Assembly: GCA_034422115.1 (NCBI GenBank)
Contig: DAOUJW010000010.1
Coordinates: 1 to 64,000 of the forward strand
Length of the DNA stretch: 64,000 nt
Direction of reading: 5' to 3'
Origin: DAOUJW01 sp034422115
GTDB taxonomy: Bacteria; Chloroflexota; Dehalococcoidia; Lucifugimonadales; UBA2985
Part shown: positions 25,471 to 33,371 of the stretch, in pieces
How the letters are laid out: the number at the start of each line of letters is the position of its first letter
Position numbering within the stretch: position 1 is the first letter of the stretch
Notes under the pieces: generated by a model
Database searches by the model: none
Told to the model about the DNA's origin: nothing
What the model saw: the letters and a program-made list of their open reading frames with translations, nothing else
Translations under genes and position numbers: made by a program

Positions 25471-26679
25471 ATGCGGATAATACTATACACTGGCAAGGGC
25501 GGCGTAGGAAAGACCAGCGTTGCCGCCTCAACCGCCCTGCGAGCCGCCGACCTGGGGTACAGAACGCTGGTCATGAGCACCGATGTCGCTCACAGCCTCG
25601 CGGACTCCCTGGACATGGAGTTGCAGGCCGAACCCACCCGGATAACAGACAACCTCTGGGGCCAGGAGATAGACGTACTGAAGGAGATGCAGACCCACTG
25701 GAGCATTGTGCAGGACTGGCTTGCCGCTCTCATGCAGTGGCAGGGCATGGACGAGGTGGTGGCGGAGGAGGTGGCCGTGCTCCCGGGCATGGAGGAGATG
25801 GTGGGCCTCCTCAACATCACCCACCACTACGACAGCGGGAACTTTGACACCATCATAGTGGACTGCGCTCCCACGGGAGAGACGTTGAGGCTCCTGAGCT
25901 TCCCGGAGATGGCCCGCTGGTACATGCGCAAGCTCTTCCCCATAGAGCGGAGGGTTGCCACCGCCCTGGGGCCAATGGCCCGTGGCCTGTTCAACCTGCC
26001 CGTCCCGGACCCCAAGGTGTTTGATTCAATCCAGGATCTGTTTCATGGGCTGGAGAGGATGAGGAGCATCCTGGGAGACCCGGCGCAGTCCTCCGTGAGG
26101 CTGGTTTTGAACCCGGAGAAGATGGTGATTCGTGAAACACAGCGAACCTTCACGTATCTTAACCTCTATGGTTACTATACGGACCTCATTGTGTGCAACC
26201 GCCTCATCCCGGACACCGTGGAGGACGGCTTTTTCAAGATGTGGAAGGACTCCCAGGCCAGGTACTTCCACCTCATCGAAGAGGGCTTTGCGCCGGTGCC
26301 GATTCGAGTGTCGCATCTGCTCGATAGGGAGGTGGTTGGCCTGGAGCCTCTGCGAGAGATGGGCCTTACCCTCTTCGGCGAAGACGATCCCGCGTCCATC
26401 TTCTACGAAGGCTCCACCCAGACCGTGACCCGCGAGGACGACGGCCACGTGATGACCGTCAACCTGCCCTTCCTCGGTCGGGAGGACATCAACCTCATGC
26501 AGCACGGAGACGAGCTGGTCATCCAGGCGGGGCAGCATCGCCGCAACATAGTCCTGCCGCGGATACTGGTTGACCTCCCCGTCTCGGTGGCCCGCATGGA
26601 CGGTTCGTCCCTGAAGCTGAAGTTTGAGGACAAGTCTCCGAGAACCCGGAGAAGGAACGGGAAAGCCAAGACCGGCTAG
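25471..26679 (+). CDS. ArsA/Get3-family ATPase
   Basis: A 402-residue single-domain ArsA-type ATPase. The deviant P-loop TGKGGVGKTSVAAST is at 7-21, followed by MSTDVAHSLADSL (switch I), IVDCAPTGETLRLLSFPEM (switch II) and a C-terminal HSP20-like beta-sandwich (about 315-385, with REDDGHVMTVNLPF and DELVIQAGQHRRNIVLP). Family members drive arsenite efflux or deliver membrane proteins. Without arsB/arsR neighbours or Cys-rich metal site, an arsenite role is not supported. It is followed after 9 bases by a small conserved gene. Confidence 0.9.
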   Translation: MRIILYTGKGGVGKTSVAASTALRAADLGYRTLVMSTDVAHSLADSLDMELQAEPTRITDNLWGQEIDVLKEMQTHWSIVQDWLAALMQWQGMDEVVAEEVAVLPGMEEMVGLLNITHHYDSGNFDTIIVDCAPTGETLRLLSFPEMARWYMRKLFPIERRVATALGPMARGLFNLPVPDPKVFDSIQDLFHGLERMRSILGDPAQSSVRLVLNPEKMVIRETQRTFTYLNLYGYYTDLIVCNRLIPDTVEDGFFKMWKDSQARYFHLIEEGFAPVPIRVSHLLDREVVGLEPLREMGLTLFGEDDPASIFYEGSTQTVTREDDGHVMTVNLPFLGREDINLMQHGDELVIQAGQHRRNIVLPRILVDLPVSVARMDGSSLKLKFEDKSPRTRRRNGKAKTG

Positions 26680-26688
26680 GAGGGAGAA

Positions 26689-26937
26689 ATGGCAAAGATA
26701 GTTCAGGTGGATTACGAGTCCGGCGATTTTGTGGTGCGCCTCAGCCCCAGGAATATACGCCTCCTTCCTGAAGACACCCAGGAGCACCTGAAGGAGGCCC
26801 GCAAGGAGATGCTGCTGGCCTTCAGGAGCTGCCTGGACTCCGCCCTCAGTCTATTGGAGCGGCCCGAGAAGCCCAGCCCCACCGCAAGGCGGACCTACAT
26901 CAGGGTGGAGGAGGATGAGGAAGAGGCGAGGGCCTGA
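26689..26937 (+). CDS. Small protein of unknown function linked to the ArsA ATPase
   Basis: An 82-residue acidic, mainly helical protein (MAKIVQVDYESGDFVVRLSP, EDTQEHLKEARKEMLLAFRS, SALSLLERPEKP, acidic tail EEDEEEARA). It follows the ATPase gene after 9 bases behind an AGGAGGGAG, so they are one operon and probably partners. I do not recognise the family. Confidence 0.7.
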   Translation: MAKIVQVDYESGDFVVRLSPRNIRLLPEDTQEHLKEARKEMLLAFRSCLDSALSLLERPEKPSPTARRTYIRVEEDEEEARA

Positions 26938-26952
26938 GGCCGGCGACTGGCC

Positions 26953-27123
26953 GGTATTCCCTACATGTGTTGGATATGCCAACGCCAGTCAGCATATTGC
27001 GAATTCCCGCTCATGGTGAGCCTGTCGAACCATATGAGCGGGAATTTAAGGGGTCTATGGCCCGCTCATCCTGAGCTTGTCGAAGGGCGGGCGGTGTTGT
27101 TCGCCAACGTACGCGCCCACGCC
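26953..27123. mobile_element. MITE-like element, copy 2 (degenerate right end)
   Basis: Left end 'ggtattccctacatgtgttgg' matches copy 1 and copy 3. The right end ('ccaacgtacgcgcccacgcc', about 27104-27123) is eroded. Two nested 'gagcttgtcgaag'/'gagcctgtcgaac' palindromes lie inside (27005-27045 and 27060-27095). No gene is present. Confidence 0.5.
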
Positions 27124-27132
27124 ATGCCCCGC

Positions 27133-28407
27133 TCACCCTTCGGCCTTCTTCCCCAACTTGGACTCGTAAAGCTCCAGGAACTCTTCCTGGGAGGAGACGG
27201 TTGCCACCTCCCGGATGAAGTCGCCCAGGGTAGGGCTGGCGGCGCGAAGCTCGGTCAGCTGGCCGAACAGGGGGCTGACGGACGCCGGGCTGTCGGCGTA
27301 GTTGCCGTGAAAGGCAAAGTAGGCCTGGTTGAGCTTGCGGATGTAGTGGCCGTTCTCCGCCAGGAACAGCCTCCGCTCCTCCATGTACGCCTCGGCCTCC
27401 TCAATTCTGCCCTCTGACAGCAGCTCCTCTGTCGTCAGGCGCGTCTCGCGCATCGCCTGGCGGAAGTCAAAGGGCTCCTGTTGCGTTTGTGGCGGGAGGT
27501 GCGGGGTGAAGGACACGAGCAGTCTGGCCGCCGTCTCGTACTCCCGGTACACCAGTTCGCCAATCTCCCGCCCAAAGATGTTGGCCACGGTTTCGTTTAT
27601 GGCGGTCATGTCGGAGTTTCTTCCGTAGGTCTGCCCCAGGGGCCTGAAGAAGAGGTAGTGGTGCAGCCACTCGTGGGCCGCAATGTGCAGGGTGGTCCGC
27701 AGGGAGTACCTGGCGTTGATCACGGCGGGCACCGTAGCCACGCCCCCCGTGCCCGCGATAATCGCCGACACGTCATCCTCTGTGAAGATAAGCTCCTCCA
27801 GGGCTTCAATCTCCTCCGCTGTGATATCTGGGTCAAGGAGGGTTGCGTCGATGACCTCGATGCGGTCCCGCGGCGATATGATGAGCACCCTTGGGGATGG
27901 GGCAAGCCGGAAGTCGACGGGCGGGAAGTGAATCCCGATAGCCCCGACCAGGCCCTCAGGAAACAGCCCCTCCTCGTCGATGGCTGCATCGAGTGTCGCC
28001 TCCAGCGTCTCCTCCACCTCATCCCTTATCGCCCCCCTGGCCTCCTTCACGAGCTCTAGCTCCTCCTCGAAGTCGGCAAGGGCCGCTGGCGAGTCTCCGT
28101 GAACCGGCAGGAGGAACTCTCTCACCCTTCTCTCCAGCCTCTGCTCCTCCTCCACCAGGCGGAAGTACTCCATAACCAGCGCTCTCTTCTCCCGGTCATC
28201 CAGCGAGTTGCCGGGAAGAAGAGACCCCAGCCCGTGCAGCCACTTGGCAAGGAAGTTCTCCGCCTCCCACTGCACCAGCGAGTACTTGTACGGCACGGCG
28301 TGACCGTACTGCAGGGTGTCCTTCGTGGTCAGAATCACAAAGGAGATCCAGATGACGAGAGTCACGAGGAAAGCATCTTTCAAGAGACGCCAGGCGAGAG
28401 TCCTCAC
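27133..28407 (-). CDS. Membrane-anchored gluzincin-type metalloprotease, putative
   Basis: A 424-residue protein. One membrane helix near the N-terminus (residues about 9-28, LKDAFLVTLVIWISFVILT) is followed by a charged helical region (70-145, likely coiled coil) and then AAHEWLHHYLFF, an HExxH zinc motif with H245, E246 and H249. A downstream AINETVANIFGREIG gives E272 as a plausible third ligand. The body would face outside the cell. No close functional name comes to mind, so the protease call rests on the zinc motif and the spacing to the NETVA glutamate. Single gene. Confidence 0.6.
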   Translation of the reverse strand: MRTLAWRLLKDAFLVTLVIWISFVILTTKDTLQYGHAVPYKYSLVQWEAENFLAKWLHGLGSLLPGNSLDDREKRALVMEYFRLVEEEQRLERRVREFLLPVHGDSPAALADFEEELELVKEARGAIRDEVEETLEATLDAAIDEEGLFPEGLVGAIGIHFPPVDFRLAPSPRVLIISPRDRIEVIDATLLDPDITAEEIEALEELIFTEDDVSAIIAGTGGVATVPAVINARYSLRTTLHIAAHEWLHHYLFFRPLGQTYGRNSDMTAINETVANIFGREIGELVYREYETAARLLVSFTPHLPPQTQQEPFDFRQAMRETRLTTEELLSEGRIEEAEAYMEERRLFLAENGHYIRKLNQAYFAFHGNYADSPASVSPLFGQLTELRAASPTLGDFIREVATVSSQEEFLELYESKLGKKAEG

Positions 28408-28486
28408 ACTACCTCCTTGGTCTAATCATAGCGTTGAGGTAGAGGCGCGCTCAACTACGCGTTGATCGACGGTCCTAAACGTACCG

Positions 28487-28586
28487 TCTCCCGCTCACCC
28501 TGAGCCTGTCGAAGGGAGTGAGCGGGAGCAGGACATTGGTTGCTATTCCCGCTCAAATGGTTCGACAAGCTCACCATGAGCGGGAA
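28487..28586. repeat. REP-like palindrome pair
   Basis: 'cccgctcaccctgagcctgtcgaagggagtgagcggg' in form at 28491-28527 and 'cccgctcaaatggttcgacaagctcaccatgagcggg' in form at 28549-28585, each a stem-loop with a 'tcgaa/ttcga' core. They fill the divergent spacer between the metalloprotease and hydrolase genes. Confidence 0.8.
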
Positions 28587-28692
28587 CGAAATAGTATTTT
28601 GAATGGCGTCGGCGTTGTCAGAGCATGGCAGGAATAGCGGGGAGCCGCGCCCGCACGATATGGTATCATGTGCGGGTGTTTACGAGGGCCAA

Positions 28693-29592
28693 ATGCTGAT
28701 CAGGGGACTGCTGGTGGGCGCGGCCGCGGGCGCGTATTTCGGGCTGTCCGGGTACATGGCCAATCAGATGTCCCGCGTCCCCAGGACCTACCCGGAGACC
28801 ACCCCCGACAGTCTTGGGCTGCAATACGAGGATGCGGTCTTCCATGACAGGGGCGGGACGCTGGAGCTGAGGGGATGGCTGGTCTGGCAGGGCAGCCCCG
28901 AGTCCTGGGTAATCCTGGTACACGGCAGCGGTGGCAACCGAGCGCACAACGCGGTCAATATGCTGGGCCTGACAAGAGACCTGGTCAGGAGGGGAATCGG
29001 CGTATTCACCTTTGACCTGAGGGCCCACGGCCGGTCACAGGGCAGCCGGGTATCGGTCGGCTTCAAGGAGCGCACCGACCTCCAGGGCGCAATCGACTAC
29101 CTGGAGGCCAGGGGCGTGTCCAGGGACCGCATAGGGGCGCTGGGCTTCTCGCTGGGCGCAGTCATCTCAATAATGGCCGCCTCCGAGGAGCGGGGACTCG
29201 CGGGCCTGGTGCTGGACAGCCCCTTCGCCAGCCCGATGGAGATGGCGCAGCAGACCACCAGTCGCAGAGGCATACCTAGCTTCCTCCTCCCGGGGATGAT
29301 GCTGATGGGCCGCGTGCTTTACGGCGTGGACCTGTCATTGGTGCGGCCGCTGGAGGCCGTGAAGAGTGTGGACTGCCCCCTGCTGCTCATTCACGGCGCA
29401 GAGGACATGATGGTGGCCCCGTCCCACTCTGAAAGGCTCTACGACGCGGCGGTGAGCGACAAGGAGCTATGGCTTGTGCCGGAGGCGCGCCACGCGCAGG
29501 GCTACAACACGAGTCCTGCGGAGTACGTCGACCGGGTGGCGGCTTTCTTCGAGAACGCTAGGCAGCGGCCGCAGCCGGCAGGCCTTCCTTAG
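28693..29592 (+). CDS. Membrane-associated alpha/beta hydrolase
   Basis: A 299-residue protein with an N-terminal hydrophobic segment (LIRGLLVGAAAGAYFGLSGY) and a serine hydrolase domain: WVILVHGSGGNRAHN (oxyanion region), FDLRAHGRSQGSRVSVG, the elbow IGALGFSLGAVISI, LLLIHGAEDMMVAPSH (acid) and EARHAQGYNTSP (His). This is the layout of the BAAT/DLH-like or YjfP-type hydrolases often annotated as membrane hydrolases. I chose the ATG at 28693, after a GAGG, so the hydrophobic segment starts the protein. The 3' end overlaps the convergent rplT by 35 bases. Confidence 0.8.
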   Translation: MLIRGLLVGAAAGAYFGLSGYMANQMSRVPRTYPETTPDSLGLQYEDAVFHDRGGTLELRGWLVWQGSPESWVILVHGSGGNRAHNAVNMLGLTRDLVRRGIGVFTFDLRAHGRSQGSRVSVGFKERTDLQGAIDYLEARGVSRDRIGALGFSLGAVISIMAASEERGLAGLVLDSPFASPMEMAQQTTSRRGIPSFLLPGMMLMGRVLYGVDLSLVRPLEAVKSVDCPLLLIHGAEDMMVAPSHSERLYDAAVSDKELWLVPEARHAQGYNTSPAEYVDRVAAFFENARQRPQPAGLP

Positions 29593-29929
29593 CGGCCGAG
29601 GCCAGCTGTGCAAAAGCCTCCGAGTCCCTGACGGCCAGGTCGGCCAGGATCTTGCGGTCCACCTCAACGCCCGCCTGGTGCAGCCCGTGGATGAACTGGC
29701 TGTAGGAGAGGCCGTTCTCCCGGGCGGCGGCGTTGATGCGGGTGATCCAGAGACGCCTCATGTCCCCCTTGCGCTCCTTGCGATGCCGGTAGGCGTGGCT
29801 GAGGGCCTTGATGAGGGACTCCTTGGCCTGCTTGTAGAGCCGGTGCCTGCCCCCGCGATGACCCTTGGTCATCTGCAGGAGTCTCTTGTGTCTGTGTCTT
29901 GTGGTTACGCCGCGTTTGATTCTGGGCAC
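29558..29929 (-). CDS. rplT: 50S ribosomal protein L20
   Basis: A 123-residue L20: MPRIKRGVTTRHRHKRLLQM, KGHRGGRHRLYKQAKESLIK, RHRKERKGDMRRLWITRINA, then SYSQFIHGLHQAGVEVDRKI. It binds 23S rRNA early in 50S assembly and in many bacteria represses its own operon. Last gene of infC-rpmI-rplT, 18 bases after rpmI. The C-terminus carries an extra Ala-rich tail whose coding end overlaps the convergent hydrolase gene. Confidence 0.97.
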   Translation of the reverse strand: MPRIKRGVTTRHRHKRLLQMTKGHRGGRHRLYKQAKESLIKALSHAYRHRKERKGDMRRLWITRINAAARENGLSYSQFIHGLHQAGVEVDRKILADLAVRDSEAFAQLASAAKEGLPAAAAA

Positions 29930-29947
29930 GTCTGTTACTCCGAGTGT

Positions 29948-30145
29948 TTACATGTAGGGCAGCGCTCGCTTGATGCCCGGCCTGTCGGCGGGGCTTGTGT
30001 CGAGCTTACGATGGTATAGTCGATGCACCTTCATTGGCTTCTTGCGCCGCAGGTGGCTCCTGTGCCCCTTCATGCGCAGTATCCTGCCGGACCCGGTGAT
30101 GTGAAAGCGGGCCTTGGCGCCCTTGTGGGTCTTCAGCTTAGGCAT
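29948..30145 (-). CDS. rpmI: 50S ribosomal protein L35
   Basis: A 65-residue basic protein, MPKLKTHKGAKARFHITGSG, then HRSHLRRKKPMKVHRLYHRK. Length and motifs are those of L35. The start is the ATG at 30145, which lies 8 bases inside the 3' end of infC, so the two genes overlap and are likely translationally coupled. Confidence 0.96.
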   Translation of the reverse strand: MPKLKTHKGAKARFHITGSGRILRMKGHRSHLRRKKPMKVHRLYHRKLDTSPADRPGIKRALPYM

Positions 30146-30716
30146 TTGCCACCTCTTCCGGTTCCCTCTCAGGCTCCTTCTCCGCCTTGGCCTTCTGAGT
30201 GGTGGGGGCAATGACTATGCTGAGCCTGCGCCCCTCCAGGCTGGGGTTCTTCTCCGGCTTGGCCTCGTCCTTGAAGGCCTCCGCCATTCGCCGCAGGAGG
30301 TCCAGACCTATCTCCTGATGGGTTATCTCTCTTCCTCTGAACATTACAGTCAACTTGACCTTTGCCCCTTCATCCAGCAGCTTCTTCACCTGGCGTTTCT
30401 TGGCCTCCATATCGTGCTCGCCGATACGAGGGCGGAACCTGACCTCACGCAAGAGGGTAGTCTTCTGGCCCTTACGGGCCTCCCGCTCCTTCTTGGTCTG
30501 CAGGTAGCGGAACTTTCCGTAGTCCAGCAGCCGGCACACGGGGGGCTGAGCGCCCGGGGCCACCTCTACAAGGTCAAGGCCCCTTTCCTGGGCAAGCTGA
30601 ATTGCCTCGGAGGTCGGCATTGTGCCGAGCTGCTCGCCCTGGTCGTCTATCACCAGGACCTCCCGAGTGTGTATTTGCTGGTTCACGCGGTAGTCTCTAG
30701 GTATGGCCCCTCCCAT
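30138..30716 (-). CDS. infC: Translation initiation factor IF-3
   Basis: A 192-residue IF-3 with both domains: an N-terminal part (YRVNQQIHTREVLVIDDQGE, LVEVAPGAQPPVCRLLDYGK, FRYLQTKKEREARK) and a C-terminal part (EVRFRPRIGEHDMEAKKRQV, VKLTVMFRGREITH). An additional charged tail (EKEPEREPEE) is longer than in most relatives. IF-3 keeps subunits apart and checks start codons. The start here is an ordinary ATG, not the AUU known from Escherichia coli, so that feedback loop is not indicated. Confidence 0.97.
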   Translation of the reverse strand: MGGAIPRDYRVNQQIHTREVLVIDDQGEQLGTMPTSEAIQLAQERGLDLVEVAPGAQPPVCRLLDYGKFRYLQTKKEREARKGQKTTLLREVRFRPRIGEHDMEAKKRQVKKLLDEGAKVKLTVMFRGREITHQEIGLDLLRRMAEAFKDEAKPEKNPSLEGRRLSIVIAPTTQKAKAEKEPEREPEEVANA

Positions 30717-30747
30717 GAAGGCTGCTTAGCCGTGAGATTTAGGCGTT

Positions 30748-30776
30748 AATATAGCACACGAGCGACGGGCAGTCAA
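30748..30776 (-). promoter_or_regulatory. Sigma70-type promoter of infC-rpmI-rplT
   Basis: On the minus strand TTGACT (30771-30776) and TATATT (30748-30753) are spaced by 17 bases, about 32 bases before the infC ATG. It is the best-matching promoter in the window. The leader is too short for an L20-binding leader structure. Confidence 0.7.
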
Positions 30777-30889
30777 TTGCGAAAGTGGTATCAATTTTCA
30801 GGCGCTCGCCGCGAGTTGCGGACGATGTTTCTCTCCCAATTCAGGATACCTCTACATAACTTGGGCATCGTCACGAAATAAGCTACACA

Positions 30890-31005
30890 CCGTCATTCCG
30901 AACGAAGCAAAGCGAAGTGAGGAATCCAGGGACTTCCATCTAATGTCCAGCGGCATTGAGGACAGCGACTTTGGATTCCTCGCTGCGCTCGGAATGACGG
31001 TAGTT
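30890..31005. repeat. Inverted 'gtcattccgaa' intergenic repeat
   Basis: 'gtcattccgaacgaagc' at about 30893 and 'gctgcgctcggaatgacg' at about 30983 form the two arms of an inverted repeat of about 110 bases with internal 'gaggaatcca/ttggattcctc'. It resembles the units at 450-560 and 1224-1570. No gene lies in 30777-31141. Confidence 0.75.
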
Positions 31006-31141
31006 GGGAGTTGGTCACATGGTATGAGGGGCTTCTTCTCTGAGTGGAGAGACCGAAGGGGCAAACATCCGCAATTCGCCCCCTTGAAAGCCCTGGGCCG
31101 CGATAGTAAGCTGTCACCAGGACAGGTAGGGAGGTGAAACT

Positions 31142-31474
31142 ATGCTTATGCGGGAAAAGTGCGTGGCGTGTCGCAGGGACTCGCCCCTGGTAACCGACGA
31201 AGAGGTCGCTGAACTGCATCCCCAGGTGTCGGACTGGGAGCTGCTTGAGGAGGAGTCCATGCAGCGACTGAAGCGCACCTTCAGCTTCCCCAACTTCGCC
31301 GATGCCCTGGCCTTCAGCAACAGCGTGGGAGAGGCCGCCGAGGACGAAGGTCACCACCCGCGCATTGTGACGGAGTGGGGCAGGGTGACGGTCACCTGGT
31401 GGACCCACAAGATACGTGGCCTTCACCGCAACGACTTCATCATGGCGGCCAAGACGGACTCGATCTACGGCTAG
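31142..31474 (+). CDS. phhB: Pterin-4a-carbinolamine dehydratase
   Basis: A 110-residue PCD/DCoH protein. The catalytic core EDEGHHPRIVTEWGRVTVTW and WWTHKIRGLHRNDFIMAAKT carries the paired histidines (HH) and the Trp and later His of the family. It dehydrates 4a-hydroxytetrahydrobiopterin, or acts in a molybdopterin or folate side branch where no aromatic hydroxylase exists. No hydroxylase is seen here. The N-terminus holds CVAC (Cys-x2-Cys), an extra short Cys pair. The stop overlaps the convergent UDG gene by 4 bases. Confidence 0.92.
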   Translation: MLMREKCVACRRDSPLVTDEEVAELHPQVSDWELLEEESMQRLKRTFSFPNFADALAFSNSVGEAAEDEGHHPRIVTEWGRVTVTWWTHKIRGLHRNDFIMAAKTDSIYG

Positions 31475-32169
31475 GCGTCCAGCAACTCCCGGACGCCTGC
31501 AAAGACGCCCTCGAACATCTCGCGTGTGAGCCTGCCCGTGTTGGTGTTCTGCTGGCTGGGGTGATAGGACGACGCCAGGGTCACGCCGTCCGGCAGTTGA
31601 TGCACAGCCCCGTGCGCGAAGCGTGGCGCGGGTCTGGGCGTCTCCCGGCCCAACTCCCGCCTCGCCGACAGATAGCTGTCGAAGGCTATCTTTCCCAGGG
31701 CCACCACAACCCTGACCCCGGTGAACAGCGACAGCTCCCCCAGCAGGTAGGGCCGGCAGGCGGCCTTCTCCGAGGTCGAGGGCTTGTTGTCCGGCGGCGC
31801 GCAACGCACTGTCGCAGTGATGTAGGCGTCCTTGAGCGTAAGGCCGTCGTCCCGGCGCGTGGACGTTGGCGAGCTGGCAAAGCCGAACTTGTAGAGGGTC
31901 TCGAAGAGCCAGTTGCCGCTGCTGTCGCCGGTGAACATACGCCCCGTGCGGTTCCCGCCATGTGCGGCGGGCGCAAGCCCGATAATCAGCGCACGCGCCG
32001 CGGGGTCACCGAAGGAGGGCAGGGGACGGCCCCAGTAGTCCTCTTCCCGGTACCTGGCGCGCTTCTCGCGAGCCATTCGCTCCCTGTGCTCCACCAGCCG
32101 AGGGCACAGCCGGCAGTCTATGACAGAGCGGTTAAGCGTCTCAAGGGCGTGGTGGGTACTTTGTGTCAT
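31471..32169 (-). CDS. Family 5 uracil-DNA glycosylase (UDGb-like)
   Basis: A 232-residue uracil-DNA glycosylase of family 5. The first motif is GLAPAAHGGNRTGRMFTGD, in which the usual Asp/Asn of families 1-4 is replaced by Ala as in UDGb, and the second is YHPSQQNTNTGRLT. An N-terminal Cys pair (CRLCPRL) and later cysteines (VRCAPP, AACRPY) are suited to hold an iron-sulfur cluster. It removes uracil and probably hypoxanthine from DNA for base-excision repair. Single gene, convergent to phhB. Confidence 0.9.
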   Translation of the reverse strand: MTQSTHHALETLNRSVIDCRLCPRLVEHRERMAREKRARYREEDYWGRPLPSFGDPAARALIIGLAPAAHGGNRTGRMFTGDSSGNWLFETLYKFGFASSPTSTRRDDGLTLKDAYITATVRCAPPDNKPSTSEKAACRPYLLGELSLFTGVRVVVALGKIAFDSYLSARRELGRETPRPAPRFAHGAVHQLPDGVTLASSYHPSQQNTNTGRLTREMFEGVFAGVRELLDA

Positions 32170-32185
32170 AGCTGTAAAGAGGTAC

Positions 32186-32272
32186 GCCCCCTCTCTGACT
32201 CTCCTCCTGAAGGGGGCGAGAGATACCCCCTCCCCCGCAGGCGGGGGAAGGTTGGGATGGGGGTGAAGGAAG
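32186..32272. repeat. 'Gggggag' intergenic repeat, copy 1
   Basis: 'ccccctctctgactctcc' followed by 'ccctcccccgcaggcggggg' and 'aaggttgggatgggg'. The same order is seen at 33110-33185 between the SDR and universal stress genes. It is an intergenic element without coding capacity. Confidence 0.7.
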
Positions 32273-32306
32273 AGTTACACAAAGGTCTGTCAGGCGCGCC
32301 CCGCTC

Positions 32307-33083
32307 TCAGATAAGCGAGCGGGACTGCCCGCCGTCGACGGTTATGGACGCGCCGGTTATCATGTCGGCGCGCTCCGAGCAGAGGAAGGCCACCGTCTCG
32401 CCCAGGGGCTCCGGCCAGCCGAACTTCCCCATCGGTAGCTGCCGCTCTATGAACTGCTCCACGGCCTCAGGGCTGTTGGACTGCACAAAGCGGTCCCAGC
32501 TGCCACCGGGGAACTGTATCGACCCCGGCGCTACTGTGTTCACCAGCACGTTGTAGGAGGCCAGGGATTGGGCCACGTGCTTGGAGAAGGCGATAACCGC
32601 CGCCTTGGCCGTCATGTAGCTCAGCCCTCCGCCGTACTCGCGGCCCCAGATGGAGGCAATGTTCACTATGCGGCCCCACCGGCGCTCCTTCATCCCGGGC
32701 GTCACCAGCCGCGTGAGGCGCACGGTGGACATGAGGTTCAGGTCCAGGGTGTCGTGCCAGTCCTGGTCCGTGGTGGAGTCGAAGTCGCGGCCGCCCCGCG
32801 TGCCGCCCACGTTGTTCACCAGGATGTCCACCCGCCCAAAGGCCTCCACCGACTCATTGAAGAACGTCTCCGCGCCCTCTGCGGTGGCCACGTCCGCCCG
32901 GGTGCCCCGGACTTCGTAGCCCAGCGCCTTCATCTCGGACAGGGCCTGGTCAAGGTCATCCGCGCCGCGCCCGCAGATGGACACGCGGCACCCCTCTCTT
33001 GCCAGTGTCAGCGCCGCCTGACGGCCCAGCCCCCGGCTGCCGCCGGTGACCAGGGCCACGCGGCCTTTGATTCCCAGGTCCAT
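32307..33083 (-). CDS. SDR-family oxidoreductase
   Basis: A 258-residue classical short-chain dehydrogenase. The cofactor motif is TGGSRGLG (13-20), followed by the NNVGG strand end, the catalytic Ser in IVNIASIWG, and Tyr-Lys in SYMTAKAAVIAF. The loop after strand 2 (CGRGADDLD) has Arg, which favours NADP(H). The C-terminal ITVDGGQSRSLI is typical. Substrate is unknown. Resembles 3-oxoacyl-ACP-reductase-like proteins. Single gene. Confidence 0.88.
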   Translation of the reverse strand: MDLGIKGRVALVTGGSRGLGRQAALTLAREGCRVSICGRGADDLDQALSEMKALGYEVRGTRADVATAEGAETFFNESVEAFGRVDILVNNVGGTRGGRDFDSTTDQDWHDTLDLNLMSTVRLTRLVTPGMKERRWGRIVNIASIWGREYGGGLSYMTAKAAVIAFSKHVAQSLASYNVLVNTVAPGSIQFPGGSWDRFVQSNSPEAVEQFIERQLPMGKFGWPEPLGETVAFLCSERADMITGASITVDGGQSRSLI

Positions 33084-33106
33084 TCATGCCTCCTTGTTGA
33101 AGAGGG

Positions 33107-33340
33107 TCTCACCCCCTCTCTGACTCTCCCCATTCAGGGGGAGAGGAATCCCCTTCCCCCTTCAGGGGGAAGGTTGGGATGGGGGGTGTGCCCCACCCTT
33201 CCTGGATTCCTGCCTGCGCAGGAATGGTTTGCAGATTGGCTATAGTTGCTCCCGCTCTGGTTCGACAGGCTCACCATGAGCGGGAATGAACCGGCCGTGC
33301 GGCTTCTGCTCATCCTGAGCTTGTCGAAGGGTGAGCAGAA
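33107..33340. repeat. Composite of three intergenic repeat types
   Basis: From left to right: the 'gggggag' unit (33110-33185, matching 32186-32272), a 'ggattcctgcctgcgcaggaat' palindrome (33204-33225) and two 'gttcgacaggctcacc'/'gagcttgtcgaagg' units (33250-33338). It occupies the whole spacer between the SDR gene and the universal stress gene. No gene. Confidence 0.8.
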
Positions 33341-33371
33341 ATGTGTCTGCAAGCTGGGTGTCATCCATGCC

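Noticed and set aside
23371..28586. Repeated palindromes considered as a CRISPR array
   Set aside because: Copies are scattered singly or in pairs in many spacers with irregular distance and no unique equal-length spacers, and no cas genes are present (the Cas4-like nuclease is far away with a helicase).
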